The notes: a model not told the origin generated them from the letters alone. Counted from the stretch's first letter, positions 24,666-34,098 are shown. The stretch is 64,000 nucleotides of DNA from Pandoraea pneumonica (GCF_902459645.1 NZ_CABPSK010000001.1:310001-374000); one strand, 5' to 3'. Made by a program: numbers and translations.

Positions 24666-27299
24666 TCAGGCGGCCAGCGCGCGCATCGGTTGACCCATCC
24701 ACAGGTGCACGAGGTCGAGCATGGCCGCCGCACCGCCTTCATCGGCTTGCAGCACCAGCACGTCGCCCGGCACCAACTGGGCCAAGGCTTCCTCGGCAGC
24801 GCTACGGCGCTCGCCAGCGTCAGCCACTTGGACCTTGCGGCCCGCCGCATCGATACCGGCACGCAGTTGCGCCCGCGACTCGGCCGACTCACGTTTGCGC
24901 GACACGCTTTGGTCGTCGCACAGCACCACGCGATCGAACGTCTGCGCGAGCAGCTTGCCCTCGGCTTGCAGGTCTTCGTCCATGCGGTCGAGGCCCGGGC
25001 CGTAGACGGCAATGCGGCGCTCGCCCGGCAACGTGGCCAGTGCAGCCGCCAGCGCGGTCAGCGCCGGGGCGTTGTGAGCGTCGTCGACGATGACCGTCGC
25101 GCCTTGCTTTTCGAACAGAGTGAAGCGGCCCGGTGCGTCAACCTGACCCACGTCGAACGTGGTCACGCCAGCACGCAGGATGTCGAGCTTCACGCCCATC
25201 GACCACGCAGCAGCCACAGCGGCCAGCACGTTCTCGATCTGGAAGGCGACGCGCCCGGCGTAGGTCAGCGGCATGTCGGCGGTAGCGGCCACAACGCTTT
25301 CTTCTGCACCCGTGGCGAGCACCACGCGACCATCGCGCACGAACACCACACGTTTACCGGCAGCGCGATGCGCCACGATGGCAGGCAGTTGCTCGTCCAG
25401 ACCGAAGAAGATCACGTCGCCGTCGCACAGATCGGCCATTTCGACCACGAGCGGATCGCGGGCGTTGAGTACCGCCACGCCTTCGGGCAGCACCACGTCG
25501 ATCTGCGTACGCAGCACGTTGTACATGCGGTCGACGTCTTCAACGAAGAACTGGCCCAGATGGTCCGGACGGTCGATGTTGGTGACGATGCCGACCTGGC
25601 AGCGGTCGTAGGCCAAGCCTTCGGAGAGGATGGCGCCGCTATCGTTCTCGAACACGGCAGCGGTGACGCTGGCGTTCATCAGTACGCGGTGTGCGGCGTC
25701 CCAGTTGGCGCGGTCGCCGCTTTGCACGAGGCGCTTGTCGAGGAACAGGCCGTCGCTGCATGCGAGGCCGGTATGTTCCCCAGCCAATTGCAGCAAATGC
25801 GTGAGCAGGCGGGCGACAACGGTCTTGCCGTTGGTGCCGGTGATGCCGACAACCGGAATACGGCCGGCATCGCCTTGCGGGAACAGGTGGTCGACGATGG
25901 CGCGGCCTACCGGGCGGGCTTCGCCCGACGCCGGCTTCAGGTGCATGAGCAGGCCGGGGCCGGCGTTGACTTCGACGATGGCGCCGCGTTGGTCGGCCAG
26001 CGGGCGGGAGATGTCTTCCGCCACCAGATCGACACCGGCGATGTCCAGCCCGACGATACGGGCGGCCAGCGACGCATGGGCGGCCACGCTCGGGTGCACA
26101 CGGTCGGTGACGTCGAACGCGACGTTGCCGTTGCGCTGAATCAGGACGTTCTTGCCTTCGGGCGGCACGGAATCGGCGTCGAAACCTTGACGCTTGAGCT
26201 CCAGCCGGGCCGACGAGTCGATGCGCACGCGGTTGAGCGGCTGGTCTTCCGCGCTGCCGCGACGCGGGTCGCTGTTGATTTGCAGCTCGATGAGTTCCGA
26301 GACGGTGTGCTTGCCGTCGCCGACCACCGAGGCCATTTCGCCCATCGCGGCGGCGACCACACGGCCACCCACCACGAGCAGGCGATGCTCCAGCCCTTGC
26401 ACGAAGCGCTCGACGATCACGCCGTTGCCTTCTTCGAGGGCGACGGCGAACGCCGTGGTGACTTCTTCTCGCGTGGTGAGATTGATGAACACGCCACGGC
26501 CATGGTTGCCGTCGTACGGCTTGACCACCACCGGCAGGCCGATGTCTTCGGCGGCTTCCCACGCGTCGTCGGCGCTCTCGACCAGACGGCCTTCCGGCAC
26601 GGGCACGCCGCACGATTCCAGCAATTGTTTGGTGAGGTCTTTGTCGCGCGAGATGCTCTCGGCGATGGCGGGGGTGCGGTCCGTCTCGGCGGTCCAGATG
26701 CGGCGGGCGGCAGCGCCGTAGCCCAGTTGCACCAGATTGCCGTCGGACAGGCGGATATGCGGGATGTCGCGATCGTCGGCCGCATCGACGATGCAGGCGG
26801 TGCTCGGGCCCAGGCAGTGCTTGTCGACCAGACCGCGCAGCATTTCGACGGCAGCTTCCACGTCGTACGGGCGGTCTTCGATGGCAGCCATGACCAGATC
26901 GCGGGCCGCGAACAGCGCGGCGCGGGTCACGTCTTCGTGCCAGGCACGCACGATCACCTTGTAGACGCCGCTGATCGGGGTCTCACGCGCTTTGCCGAAG
27001 CCGCCGGGCATGCCCGCGAGGTTCTGCAATTCCAGCGTGACGTGTTCCAGAATGTGGCCGGGCCACGTGCCTTCGCGCAGGCGCTGCAAGAAGCCGCCGC
27101 GCTCGCCGATGCTGCAACGGTGCTCGATGAGCGTCGGCAGCCACGCGGACAGCCGCTCAGGAAACCCCGGGATCTTGTTGGACGGGAACTCTTCGAGTTC
27201 GCCGATATCGACCCATGCCTCAAGCACCGGCCGATATGTCCACATATTCGGGCCGCGCAGCGACAGGACATCGAAAATCTCAATGTCTTTCTTTTTCAT
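24666..27299 (-). CDS. cphA: cyanophycin synthetase (CphA)
   Basis: 877 aa enzyme that builds cyanophycin, an aspartate backbone with arginine on each side chain, using ATP. The N-terminal domain starts MKKKDIEIFDVLSLRGPNMW and includes HILEHVTLELQNLAG. The ATP-grasp part contains VVKPYDGNHGRGVF and the Mur-ligase part contains GITGTNGKTVVARLL near residue 485. The length agrees with CphA1 proteins. It is upstream of cphA' on the same strand with 167 bp between, and divergent from an ABC transporter and a DUF1854 gene repeatedly associated with cyanophycin genes. No cyanophycinase or isoaspartyl dipeptidase gene lies in the window. Confidence 0.93.
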   Translation of the reverse strand: MKKKDIEIFDVLSLRGPNMWTYRPVLEAWVDIGELEEFPSNKIPGFPERLSAWLPTLIEHRCSIGERGGFLQRLREGTWPGHILEHVTLELQNLAGMPGGFGKARETPISGVYKVIVRAWHEDVTRAALFAARDLVMAAIEDRPYDVEAAVEMLRGLVDKHCLGPSTACIVDAADDRDIPHIRLSDGNLVQLGYGAAARRIWTAETDRTPAIAESISRDKDLTKQLLESCGVPVPEGRLVESADDAWEAAEDIGLPVVVKPYDGNHGRGVFINLTTREEVTTAFAVALEEGNGVIVERFVQGLEHRLLVVGGRVVAAAMGEMASVVGDGKHTVSELIELQINSDPRRGSAEDQPLNRVRIDSSARLELKRQGFDADSVPPEGKNVLIQRNGNVAFDVTDRVHPSVAAHASLAARIVGLDIAGVDLVAEDISRPLADQRGAIVEVNAGPGLLMHLKPASGEARPVGRAIVDHLFPQGDAGRIPVVGITGTNGKTVVARLLTHLLQLAGEHTGLACSDGLFLDKRLVQSGDRANWDAAHRVLMNASVTAAVFENDSGAILSEGLAYDRCQVGIVTNIDRPDHLGQFFVEDVDRMYNVLRTQIDVVLPEGVAVLNARDPLVVEMADLCDGDVIFFGLDEQLPAIVAHRAAGKRVVFVRDGRVVLATGAEESVVAATADMPLTYAGRVAFQIENVLAAVAAAWSMGVKLDILRAGVTTFDVGQVDAPGRFTLFEKQGATVIVDDAHNAPALTALAAALATLPGERRIAVYGPGLDRMDEDLQAEGKLLAQTFDRVVLCDDQSVSRKRESAESRAQLRAGIDAAGRKVQVADAGERRSAAEEALAQLVPGDVLVLQADEGGAAAMLDLVHLWMGQPMRALAA

Positions 27300-27594
27300 C
27301 TAAGGCTAATTCACGCGTCAAGGCTGGATTCGGTGAAGCCGGCAAGGCCGATTTCGGGCGGCACAGCCGGTCGCGCTTGTACAGTTAACTGGTTACTTAA
27401 CGTGAAATCGGGCAATCGGTTGACCGGCGCAACAATATTTCAATGTTGCGGTGTGTCATCGGGGAACTCCCCGCCGCAAAAGGCGTCGCTGTGGTTATAC
27501 TTGCGGCAAATTTGCGGGCTGACAGGGAAAGCTCGCGTCGATTTCTCTCCGTTTGCCTCGATGTCCGCCCCTTGAGGACACGCCCGCCGCAGCA
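27300..27594. promoter_or_regulatory. divergent control region of the cyanophycin locus
   Basis: 295 bp between cphA (-) and the ABC transporter gene (+). No open frame of note lies here. It probably holds the promoters for both directions. I could not identify a convincing -35/-10 pair or operator. Confidence 0.45.
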
Positions 27595-30009
27595 ATGACC
27601 GACACCGCCTCCGCCAGTCCCACCGCCGCCTCCGACAGTCGCCCGCCCGCTGCCGCTCCCGCTTCCTTTGCCGCTTCTGCCCGCAGTGCCGCCGCCGAGT
27701 CCTGGTACCCGGACGCCGCCGCACAGTTGGCCGACGGCGAGGTCGTGCTGGCCTGGCTGACGATCGATCTCGACGCGCACCTGCACTTTGCGCGCGGCGT
27801 GGTGGTGGCGACCGACCGCCGGATTCTGGCGCGCGAGGCCACGGCAGGCGGGGCGTCGGCGCAAGCCGGGGGCTGGCAGACATGGGCGTATCGGGCGGAT
27901 TTGTCGCTCACGCATACCGATCACGCCGGCGTCGGCGCGCTGGAGTTGTGCGACGCGCACCGCAAGCTCGCCAGCTGGCGCTACACGCTGGGCCATAACC
28001 CCGCCGCCTTGCAGTTGATGGATACCGTGGTGCGCATGCGCGACGCCACCGTGGCGGGCCGCGTGGCGGCAGACGAGGTCGCGGAAGTCGGCACTTGCCC
28101 GATCTGTCTGGCCGAACTGCCGCCGGGCGTCGACGACTGCCCGCAATGCAACCCGGAAACGGAAGCCCCACCGTCGACGTGGGCTTTGCTGCGCCTGTGG
28201 CGCTTTGCGCGGCCGTACCGCTTTCAGTTGCTCGCCGGTTTCTTGCTCACGCTGTGCGCGACCGGCGCCACGTTGATCCCGCCGTATCTGACGATGCCGC
28301 TGATGGACAACGTGTTGATTCCGTTCCAGAACGGCAAGCCCATCGATTATCATCTGGTGGGAATGTATCTCTCGGGCCTGCTCGGCGCAGGCGTCGTGGC
28401 GTGGGTGCTGGGCTGGGCGCGCACGTATCTGCTCGCCAAGGTGTCCGAGCGTATCGGCGCCGACCTGCGCACGGAAACGTATTCGCACTTGCTGCGTCTG
28501 TCGCTGGAATATTTCGGCGGAAAGCGCACGGGTGACTTGATGGCGCGTATCGGCTCGGAGAGCGACCGCATCTGCGTGTTCCTGTCGCTGCACTTGCTCG
28601 ACTTCGCCACCGACGTGCTGATGATCGTGATGACCGCGGTCATTCTCATTTCGATCAACCCTTGGCTGGCGGTGGTTACGCTCGTGCCGCTGCCGTTCAT
28701 TGCCTGGCTGATTCATCTGGTGCGCGACCGTCTGCGTCATGGCTTCGAAAAGGTCGACCGGATCTGGGCCGAAATCACCAACGTGCTGGCCGACACCATT
28801 CCGGGCATTCGCGTCGTCAAAGCGTTTGCGCAGGAAAACCGCGAAGTGGCGCGCTTTAAGGAAGCCAACCGTCATAACCTCGTGGTCAACGACCGCGTGA
28901 ACCGCGTGTGGTCGCTGTTCTCGCCGACGGTGACGTTCCTGACCGAAGTGGGCCTGCTGGTGGTGTGGATCTTCGGCATCTGGCAAATCTCGAAGCACGA
29001 GATCACGGTCGGTGTGCTCGCCGCGTTCCTGACTTACATCAGCCGTTTCTATACGCGTCTCGATTCGATGAGCCGTATCGTCTCGGTCACGCAGAAGGCC
29101 GCCGCTGGCGCCAAGCGTATCTTCGACGTGCTCGATCACGTCTCGAACGTACCGGAGCCCGTCAACCCGGTGCATCTGAAGGAAGTGAAGGGCGCGATCG
29201 ATCTGCGCGACATCGGCTTCCGTTACGGCAACCGCTCGGTGATTCGCGGCATGGACTTGCGCATCGCCCCGGGCGAGATGATCGGCCTGGTGGGCCACAG
29301 CGGCTCGGGCAAGAGCACGCTGGTGAACCTGATCTGCCGCTTCTACGACGTGGCCGAAGGCTCGATTCAAATCGACGGCGTGGATATTCGCGCGCTGCCG
29401 GTCTCGGAATTCCGCCGCAACGTGGGGCTGGTGTTGCAGGAGCCGTTCCTGTTCTTCGGCACGATTGCCGACAATATCGCCTACGGCAAACCGAATGCGA
29501 CGCGCGCCGAAGTGGTGGCCGCCGCGCGTGCTGCGCACGCCCATGAATTTATCTTGCGGTTGCCGCATGGTTACGACTCGCTCGTCGGTGAGCGCGGGCA
29601 AGCCCTCTCGGGCGGCGAGCGTCAGCGTATTTCGATTGCGCGCGCACTGCTGATCGACCCGCGCATTCTGATTCTCGACGAGGCCACGTCGTCGGTCGAT
29701 ACGGCCACCGAGAAGGAAATTCAAAAGGCGCTCGACAACCTCGTGCAAGGCCGCACGACAATTGCCATCGCGCACCGGCTCTCGACGCTGCGCAAGGCCG
29801 ACCGGCTGGTGGTGCTCGACCGCGGCAAGATCGTCGAAGTGGGCAACCACGATGAACTGATCGCGCGCGAAGGGGCTTACTACAAGCTGTATCAGGCCCA
29901 GCAACGCAACGTCGATACGGACATCGACGAAACGCTCGACACCGCCGAAGCCGCCGCGACGATCGCCGCCGTGACCGCCGCCCCCGCACAGCCGCTCTCG
30001 GCCAACTGA
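27595..30009 (+). CDS. cyanophycin-associated ABC transporter with zinc ribbon (fused TM and ATPase)
   Basis: 804 aa ABC exporter half-transporter. An extended N-terminal domain of about 200 residues holds a zinc-ribbon-like CPIC...CPQC (Cys168, 171, 182, 185). Six transmembrane helices (about 205-490) and an ATPase domain follow, with Walker A GHSGSGKST near 570, signature LSGGERQRISIA and Walker B ILILDEATSSVD. The Ala-rich C-terminus is low complexity. I chose the ATG at 27595; a TTG 42 nt upstream is in frame. The following DUF1854 gene is 16 nt away and the divergent neighbour is cphA. This pair is a known companion of cyanophycin genes. The substrate is unknown; a cyanophycin-derived peptide or amino acid is possible. 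Confidence 0.85.
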   Translation: MTDTASASPTAASDSRPPAAAPASFAASARSAAAESWYPDAAAQLADGEVVLAWLTIDLDAHLHFARGVVVATDRRILAREATAGGASAQAGGWQTWAYRADLSLTHTDHAGVGALELCDAHRKLASWRYTLGHNPAALQLMDTVVRMRDATVAGRVAADEVAEVGTCPICLAELPPGVDDCPQCNPETEAPPSTWALLRLWRFARPYRFQLLAGFLLTLCATGATLIPPYLTMPLMDNVLIPFQNGKPIDYHLVGMYLSGLLGAGVVAWVLGWARTYLLAKVSERIGADLRTETYSHLLRLSLEYFGGKRTGDLMARIGSESDRICVFLSLHLLDFATDVLMIVMTAVILISINPWLAVVTLVPLPFIAWLIHLVRDRLRHGFEKVDRIWAEITNVLADTIPGIRVVKAFAQENREVARFKEANRHNLVVNDRVNRVWSLFSPTVTFLTEVGLLVVWIFGIWQISKHEITVGVLAAFLTYISRFYTRLDSMSRIVSVTQKAAAGAKRIFDVLDHVSNVPEPVNPVHLKEVKGAIDLRDIGFRYGNRSVIRGMDLRIAPGEMIGLVGHSGSGKSTLVNLICRFYDVAEGSIQIDGVDIRALPVSEFRRNVGLVLQEPFLFFGTIADNIAYGKPNATRAEVVAAARAAHAHEFILRLPHGYDSLVGERGQALSGGERQRISIARALLIDPRILILDEATSSVDTATEKEIQKALDNLVQGRTTIAIAHRLSTLRKADRLVVLDRGKIVEVGNHDELIAREGAYYKLYQAQQRNVDTDIDETLDTAEAAATIAAVTAAPAQPLSAN

Positions 30010-30025
30010 TCGACGCGAGGACCTT

Positions 30026-30493
30026 ATGCAAATCGATTTCACGCTCTCGCGTAACGCGTTTGGCCGATTGGTGCTCACCGACAGCGCCGGTATTTCGCAC
30101 GAAGGCGTGGTGCCTGTGCGCGCCTTTCCGATTGCCGCACCCGACGACGGGCTGGCGCTGGTGAGTACCGAAGGGCGCGAGTTGGCATGGCTCGACTCGC
30201 TCGACGTGCTGCCGGTGAATATGCAGACGCTGGTGCGCGAGGAGTTGGCGGCGCGCGAATTCATGCCCGAAGTGCAACGCATCAAGGGCGTGTCGACGTT
30301 TGCCACGCCGAGTACGTGGACGGTGCAGACCAATCGCGGCGAAGCCTCGTTCGTGCTGCGCGGCGAAGAAGATATTCGCCGTCTCGGCGGCCAGACGCTG
30401 CTCATTACCGACAGCCACGGCATTCACTTCCTCATTCGAGACTCGAGCAGTCTCGACAAACCGAGCCGCAAGATCCTCGACCGATTCCTTTGA
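30026..30493 (+). CDS. DUF1854 protein associated with cyanophycin ABC transporter
   Basis: 155 aa soluble protein of the DUF1854 family. The opening is MQIDFTLSRNAFGRLVL, with ISHEGVVPVRAFPI and the late GGQTLLITDSHGIHFLIRD typical of that family. GAGGA precedes the ATG by about 6 nt, and the gene lies 16 nt after the ABC transporter, so they are surely co-transcribed. The role is unknown; the constant pairing suggests an accessory subunit of the transporter. Confidence 0.85.
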   Translation: MQIDFTLSRNAFGRLVLTDSAGISHEGVVPVRAFPIAAPDDGLALVSTEGRELAWLDSLDVLPVNMQTLVREELAAREFMPEVQRIKGVSTFATPSTWTVQTNRGEASFVLRGEEDIRRLGGQTLLITDSHGIHFLIRDSSSLDKPSRKILDRFL

Positions 30494-30565
30494 TTTGTAA
30501 AGTCGGTCGCGTCGCCCATCGGGTCACTGGTAAAATCGCTCCTTTTGCTTTTTGCGGTGATGCCG

Positions 30566-31474
30566 ATGTGGTTCAAGAATCTTCAGTTGCACCGAATTCC
30601 TGCCGGTTGGTCCATGAGCGTCGCGCAAATGGAAGACGCGCTCGAGAAGCACGCGTTCCGCGAGGGCGGCAGCCTCGAAATGCAAGTGCAGGGCTGGGCG
30701 GCGCCGCGTGAAGGCGGCGAGCTCGTTCACAGCATCAATCGTCAATTTCTGCTGGCCTATCGTGCCGAGAAGAAGCTGCTGCCGTCGACCGTCGTCAATC
30801 AAGTGACGCGCGCCAAGGCGGCCGAACTCGAAGAGCAGCAGGGCTTCAAGCCGGGCCGCAAGCAGATGAAGGAACTCAAGGAGCAGGTCACCGACGAACT
30901 GCTGCCGCGCGCCTTCGGCATTCGCCGTGACACGCGCGTGTGGATCGATCCGGTGAATCGCTGGCTGGTGATCGACGCTGCGTCGCCGACGAAGGCCGAC
31001 GAAGTGCGCAGCCTGCTGCTCAAGACGCTCGACATCACGCTCGAGAACATTGAGCTCAACGAGGCACCGGTCGCTGTCATGACGTCGTGGCTGGCCGGTA
31101 ACGAAGCGCCGGGCGGCTTCACCGTCGATCAGGACGTGGAACTGCGCTCGAATACCGATGAGAAGGCTGCCGTGCGTTACGTGCGTCACCCGCTCGACGG
31201 CGCGGATGTGCGTCAACACATCGAAGCGGGCAAGCGCTGTACCAAGCTCGCGATGACGTGGAACGACCGTATCTCGTTCGTGCTCACGGATGCCTTCGCG
31301 ATCAAGCGCGTGACGCCGCTCGACATCATCAAAGATGCCGCCGATCCGACGGCCGAAGGCGAGGCCGAGAAGTTCGACGCCGACGTGGCGCTGATGACCG
31401 GCGAGCTCGCCAAGCTGCTCGACGATCTGATCGAAGCCGTGGGCGGTGAGCGTCAGATGGATAAGGCGGCCTAA
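30566..31474 (+). CDS. rdgC: recombination-associated protein RdgC
   Basis: 302 aa RdgC, a ring-forming DNA-binding protein that limits RecA and is associated with the nucleoid. The start [15 protein letters not shown] is the conserved N-terminus, so the ATG at 30566 is chosen over in-frame starts 6 and 21 nt upstream. The internal segments [13 protein letters not shown] and [15 protein letters not shown] are characteristic. It lies downstream of the cyanophycin-associated genes on the same strand but is likely transcribed independently. Confidence 0.94.
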   Translation: MWFKNLQLHRIPAGWSMSVAQMEDALEKHAFREGGSLEMQVQGWAAPREGGELVHSINRQFLLAYRAEKKLLPSTVVNQVTRAKAAELEEQQGFKPGRKQMKELKEQVTDELLPRAFGIRRDTRVWIDPVNRWLVIDAASPTKADEVRSLLLKTLDITLENIELNEAPVAVMTSWLAGNEAPGGFTVDQDVELRSNTDEKAAVRYVRHPLDGADVRQHIEAGKRCTKLAMTWNDRISFVLTDAFAIKRVTPLDIIKDAADPTAEGEAEKFDADVALMTGELAKLLDDLIEAVGGERQMDKAA

Positions 31475-31514
31475 GCTGGTTTAGTCGCTCAAGTCGCTCA
31501 AGCGGCTTTAGGCG

Positions 31515-31555
31515 AAAAAACGCCGCGATCCCGATATGGGTATCGCGGCGTTTTT
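31515..31555. terminator. bidirectional rho-independent terminator
   Basis: CGCCGCGAT (31521-31529) pairs with ATCGCGGCG (31542-31550), with A6 before and T5 after. It ends rdgC and the convergent SDR gene. Confidence 0.85.
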
Positions 31556-31578
31556 CATTGGTGCGCCGCTGGCCTGGC

Positions 31579-32298
31579 TTAGTGCTGCTCCGATTCCCGC
31601 GCGGGGTCGAGCAGGTACACGCCTTGTGAGAGCGCTTGCTTCACCTCGCGCGTGCGTTCGTCCACGCTCACTTCCTCTTCACCCGCTTCGATCGCCGCGT
31701 AAGCCTGACGCACAACGTCGGACGGCGCGAGTTTCTCCGCTTCGAAGCCGCGCGTGAGATCGGTATCGATGAAGCCCGCATGCAGCCCGACGACTTGCGT
31801 GTTCTGCTCACGCAGCGCCAAGCGCAGGCCGTTCGTGAGCGACCACGCGGCCGCCTTCGAAATCGCATATTCGGGAATGACCGACGAACTGATCCAGCTC
31901 ACGATCGACAGCACGTTGAGAATGGCGCCGCCGCCATTGCGGCCCAACGCTGCACTAAAGGCCTGCGAGGTGGCGAGCATGCCGAAGACGTTCGTCTCCA
32001 GCGTGTCGCGCAGCAGCGTGTCGGCACCGGGGCGCGTCAGGCCTTCGCTCACTCGGGCAATGCCCGCATTGTTGATGAGCAGCGTGACGTCGCCTGCCAG
32101 CCGGGCAGCGGCGGCGACTTCGTCGGGATTCGTCACGTCGAGCCGCACGGGAATCACCCCCGGCAGGGTGACGTTGGCCGGATCGCGCGACCCGGCGTAA
32201 ACCTTCTTCGCCCCGAGGGCGAGCGCCTGTTTGGCGAATTCCAGTCCAAGGCCCCGGTTGGCACCGGTGACGAATACGACAGCATCTTTGATCTTCAT
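31579..32298 (-). CDS. SDR-family oxidoreductase
   Basis: 239 aa short-chain dehydrogenase/reductase. The cofactor loop TGANRGLG is near residue 13, NNAG follows, and the active site has Ser in LSIVSWISS and Tyr-Lys in EYAISKAA. The ATG at 32298 gives the usual N-terminus; a TTG 18 nt upstream is the only alternative. It is divergent from a TetR-family gene, and two related palindromes lie between them, so it is the likely regulated target. The substrate is unknown. Confidence 0.9.
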   Translation of the reverse strand: MKIKDAVVFVTGANRGLGLEFAKQALALGAKKVYAGSRDPANVTLPGVIPVRLDVTNPDEVAAAARLAGDVTLLINNAGIARVSEGLTRPGADTLLRDTLETNVFGMLATSQAFSAALGRNGGGAILNVLSIVSWISSSVIPEYAISKAAAWSLTNGLRLALREQNTQVVGLHAGFIDTDLTRGFEAEKLAPSDVVRQAYAAIEAGEEEVSVDERTREVKQALSQGVYLLDPARESEQH

Positions 32299-32377
32299 GG
32301 CAACGCTCCAGTGCAATGGGTTGGCCGCGTTATAGGGTTCAACGAGGGCTCAGCGGCTCGGCTTCGGCTATACTTCA

Positions 32378-32401
32378 TGACAATTGTGATCGCCATCGTC
32401 A
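32378..32401. promoter_or_regulatory. candidate TetR operator 1 (24-bp imperfect palindrome)
   Basis: A 24-bp imperfect palindrome with outer halves TGACAATTGTGA and TCGCCATCGTCA lies between the divergent SDR and TetR genes. It resembles the palindrome at 32435-32458, with centres 57 bp apart. A TATACT at about 32369 suggests that it overlaps a promoter. Confidence 0.55.
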
Positions 32402-32434
32402 TTGGGGTGCATTGTGCCGACAGGCTTTGATTCT

Positions 32435-32458
32435 TGTCAATGGTGATCAACATTGTCA
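32435..32458. promoter_or_regulatory. candidate TetR operator 2 (24-bp imperfect palindrome)
   Basis: Halves TGTCAATGGTGA and TCAACATTGTCA match each other's complement at 20 of 24 positions. Together with the related palindrome at 32378-32401 it forms a two-site operator. A shorter dyad around CGATCG follows directly. Confidence 0.6.
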
Positions 32459-32514
32459 TTTTCGATCGCAATGATAGGGGCGATGCGTTCGGCGACGTGC
32501 CGAGGGAGCCAAAT

Positions 32515-33108
32515 ATGGGAATTTCGAGGGAAAAGGCAGCGGAAAACCGCGAGGCCATTGTGGCCGCCGCCGAGCGGCTGTTTCGCGAACATGGCGTCGA
32601 CGCGGTGGGGCTGACGGCGTTGATGAAAGAAGCCGGGTTCACGCAAGGCGGTTTTTACAACCATTTCAAGTCGAAAGATGCGTTGGTCGCTGCGGTGATG
32701 GCGCGGGCGGTGTCAGGTTCGAACGGGGTGCTGACCGGCGGCGATGCCGCTGCGCAGGCGGCGATGTCGCCTGAGGCGCGTGTGGCGCGTTACTTGTCTG
32801 CCACGCACCGCGACGACGTGGCGTGCGGTTGTCCGATGGCCGGGTTTGCTGGCGATGCGCCGCGTATCGGTGCCGAAGCGCAAGCGTGTTATGCGCAAGG
32901 GCTCGCGGAGCTATTGGCGAAGCTGACGGCCGCCGGTGTCGAGCAGGGGATGAGCGAACACGACGCTGCGCAGGCGGCGATGGCGCGCTTTTCGCAGATG
33001 GTCGGCACGCTGGTGTTGTCGCGTGCCGTGGCCGCGTCTGATCCGGCACTCTCTGATGCGCTGCTGGCCGCAGGGCGTCAGGCGCTCACGGGGGCGGCGC
33101 AAGGGTAA
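32515..33108 (+). CDS. TetR-family repressor (divergent from SDR)
   Basis: 197 aa TetR-family regulator. The helix-turn-helix lies at residues 10-55 (AAERLFREHGVDAVGLTAL, then MKEAGFTQGGFYNHFKSKD), typical of the AcrR/TetR group that controls oxidoreductases. GGAG stands about 7 nt before the ATG at 32515. Two related 24-bp palindromes lie upstream, between it and the SDR gene, so self-regulation and control of the SDR are likely. A C-terminal Cys (ACGCPMAGF) might be a redox or electrophile sensor, though this is speculative. Confidence 0.9.
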   Translation: MGISREKAAENREAIVAAAERLFREHGVDAVGLTALMKEAGFTQGGFYNHFKSKDALVAAVMARAVSGSNGVLTGGDAAAQAAMSPEARVARYLSATHRDDVACGCPMAGFAGDAPRIGAEAQACYAQGLAELLAKLTAAGVEQGMSEHDAAQAAMARFSQMVGTLVLSRAVAASDPALSDALLAAGRQALTGAAQG

Positions 33109-33123
33109 GGGCCGTCACCAGAT

Positions 33124-34029
33124 TCATTGCTGTGGCCATCGCCATGCCGCGCGAAGCCGGTCGCGCAGAAAGTCCACGAAGGCTCGCGTGCGCGGGGCGA
33201 GATGGCGGCTGTGCGGATAGACGGCGTGCAGCGGCGATGCGGGAATTGGCAGGGCGGGCAGGACGCGCACGAGGCGTCCGGCGTTGATGTCGTCGCCGAC
33301 ATCCCAGATCGATTTCTGTGCGATACCGGCCCCGTGCAGCGCCAGTTCGTGCGCGGTGTCGCCGTCATCCACCACATAAGTGTTCTGGACTTGCACGCGC
33401 AGCGTTTCCGATTGCCACACGAAACGCCAGTCGCCATGCGCCGCATGGCCGAACAGAATGCAATCGTGCTGCTGAAGATCGCTCACTTCGCTCGGCGTGC
33501 CGCGGCGCGCCAGATACTCGGGCGAGGCCACCAACACGCGATAGTTCGGCGCCAACTCCTGCGCGACGAGACTGGAGTCGGGCAGGGTGCCCACGCGAAT
33601 GGCGACATCGATGCCGTGCGCCACCAAATCGACCCACAGATCGCTCAATTCCAATTGCACTTTGAGATCGGGATGGCGCTCGCGAAACGCGACTAAGAGC
33701 GCTGCGAGATGCCGCCGTCCGAAAGCGCGCGGGGCGCTGATGCGCAGCACGCCGCCGACGGTGCCCGCCTGTGTCGTCATCAATCGCTCGGTCTCGGCAA
33801 TTTCCGCAATAATTCGCTGGCAACACGCGTGAAAGACCTGCCCCTCCTCGGTCAGGGCCTGACGGCGCGTCGTACGGTTCAGCAGCCGCACGCCGAGCCG
33901 CTGTTCTAGTAACCCCAGCCGCTTGCTCACCACGGCCAGCGACAAGCCCAATTCCCGCGCCGCTGCGGACATGCTGCCCGTGGCAACGACCCGGTCGAAC
34001 AAGGTGAGGTCTAGCGTTTGATCGATCAT
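33124..34029 (-). CDS. LysR-family transcriptional regulator
   Basis: 301 aa LysR regulator with a normal helix-turn-helix (DLTLFDRVVATGSMSAAARELG, then LSLAVVSKRLGLLEQRLG) and substrate-binding domain. It is of the subgroup that often controls a divergent SDR. The ATG at 34029 is preferred to a GTG one codon upstream. The divergent SDR gene at 34196 lies 166 bp away, with a CATTCAG...CTGAATG dyad in between (34062-34098), a possible binding region. Its stop is 15 nt from the stop of the convergent TetR gene. Confidence 0.9.
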   Translation of the reverse strand: MIDQTLDLTLFDRVVATGSMSAAARELGLSLAVVSKRLGLLEQRLGVRLLNRTTRRQALTEEGQVFHACCQRIIAEIAETERLMTTQAGTVGGVLRISAPRAFGRRHLAALLVAFRERHPDLKVQLELSDLWVDLVAHGIDVAIRVGTLPDSSLVAQELAPNYRVLVASPEYLARRGTPSEVSDLQQHDCILFGHAAHGDWRFVWQSETLRVQVQNTYVVDDGDTAHELALHGAGIAQKSIWDVGDDINAGRLVRVLPALPIPASPLHAVYPHSRHLAPRTRAFVDFLRDRLRAAWRWPQQ

Positions 34030-34061
34030 CACGAGCAGATTCTCAATATTTTGAAGAGAGT

Positions 34062-34098
34062 CATTCAGTTTTTCCGGGGATTATCTTCTTTCTGAATG
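34062..34098. promoter_or_regulatory. inverted repeat in LysR/SDR divergent interval
   Basis: CATTCAG (34062-34068) and CTGAATG (34092-34098) form a perfect 7-bp dyad with a 23-bp spacer, in the interval between divergent LysR and SDR genes. Candidate LysR contact region. Confidence 0.4.

Noticed and set aside
24690-27575. Long open frame antisense to cphA
   Set aside because: Shadow of the well-supported cyanophycin synthetase; no domain and a biased His/Arg/Gly composition.
27397-30423. A very long open frame (over 1000 codons) antisense to the ABC transporter
   Set aside because: It mirrors a clear ABC transporter on the + strand. The composition is Arg/His-rich, as expected from the complement of GC-rich codons, with no domain.
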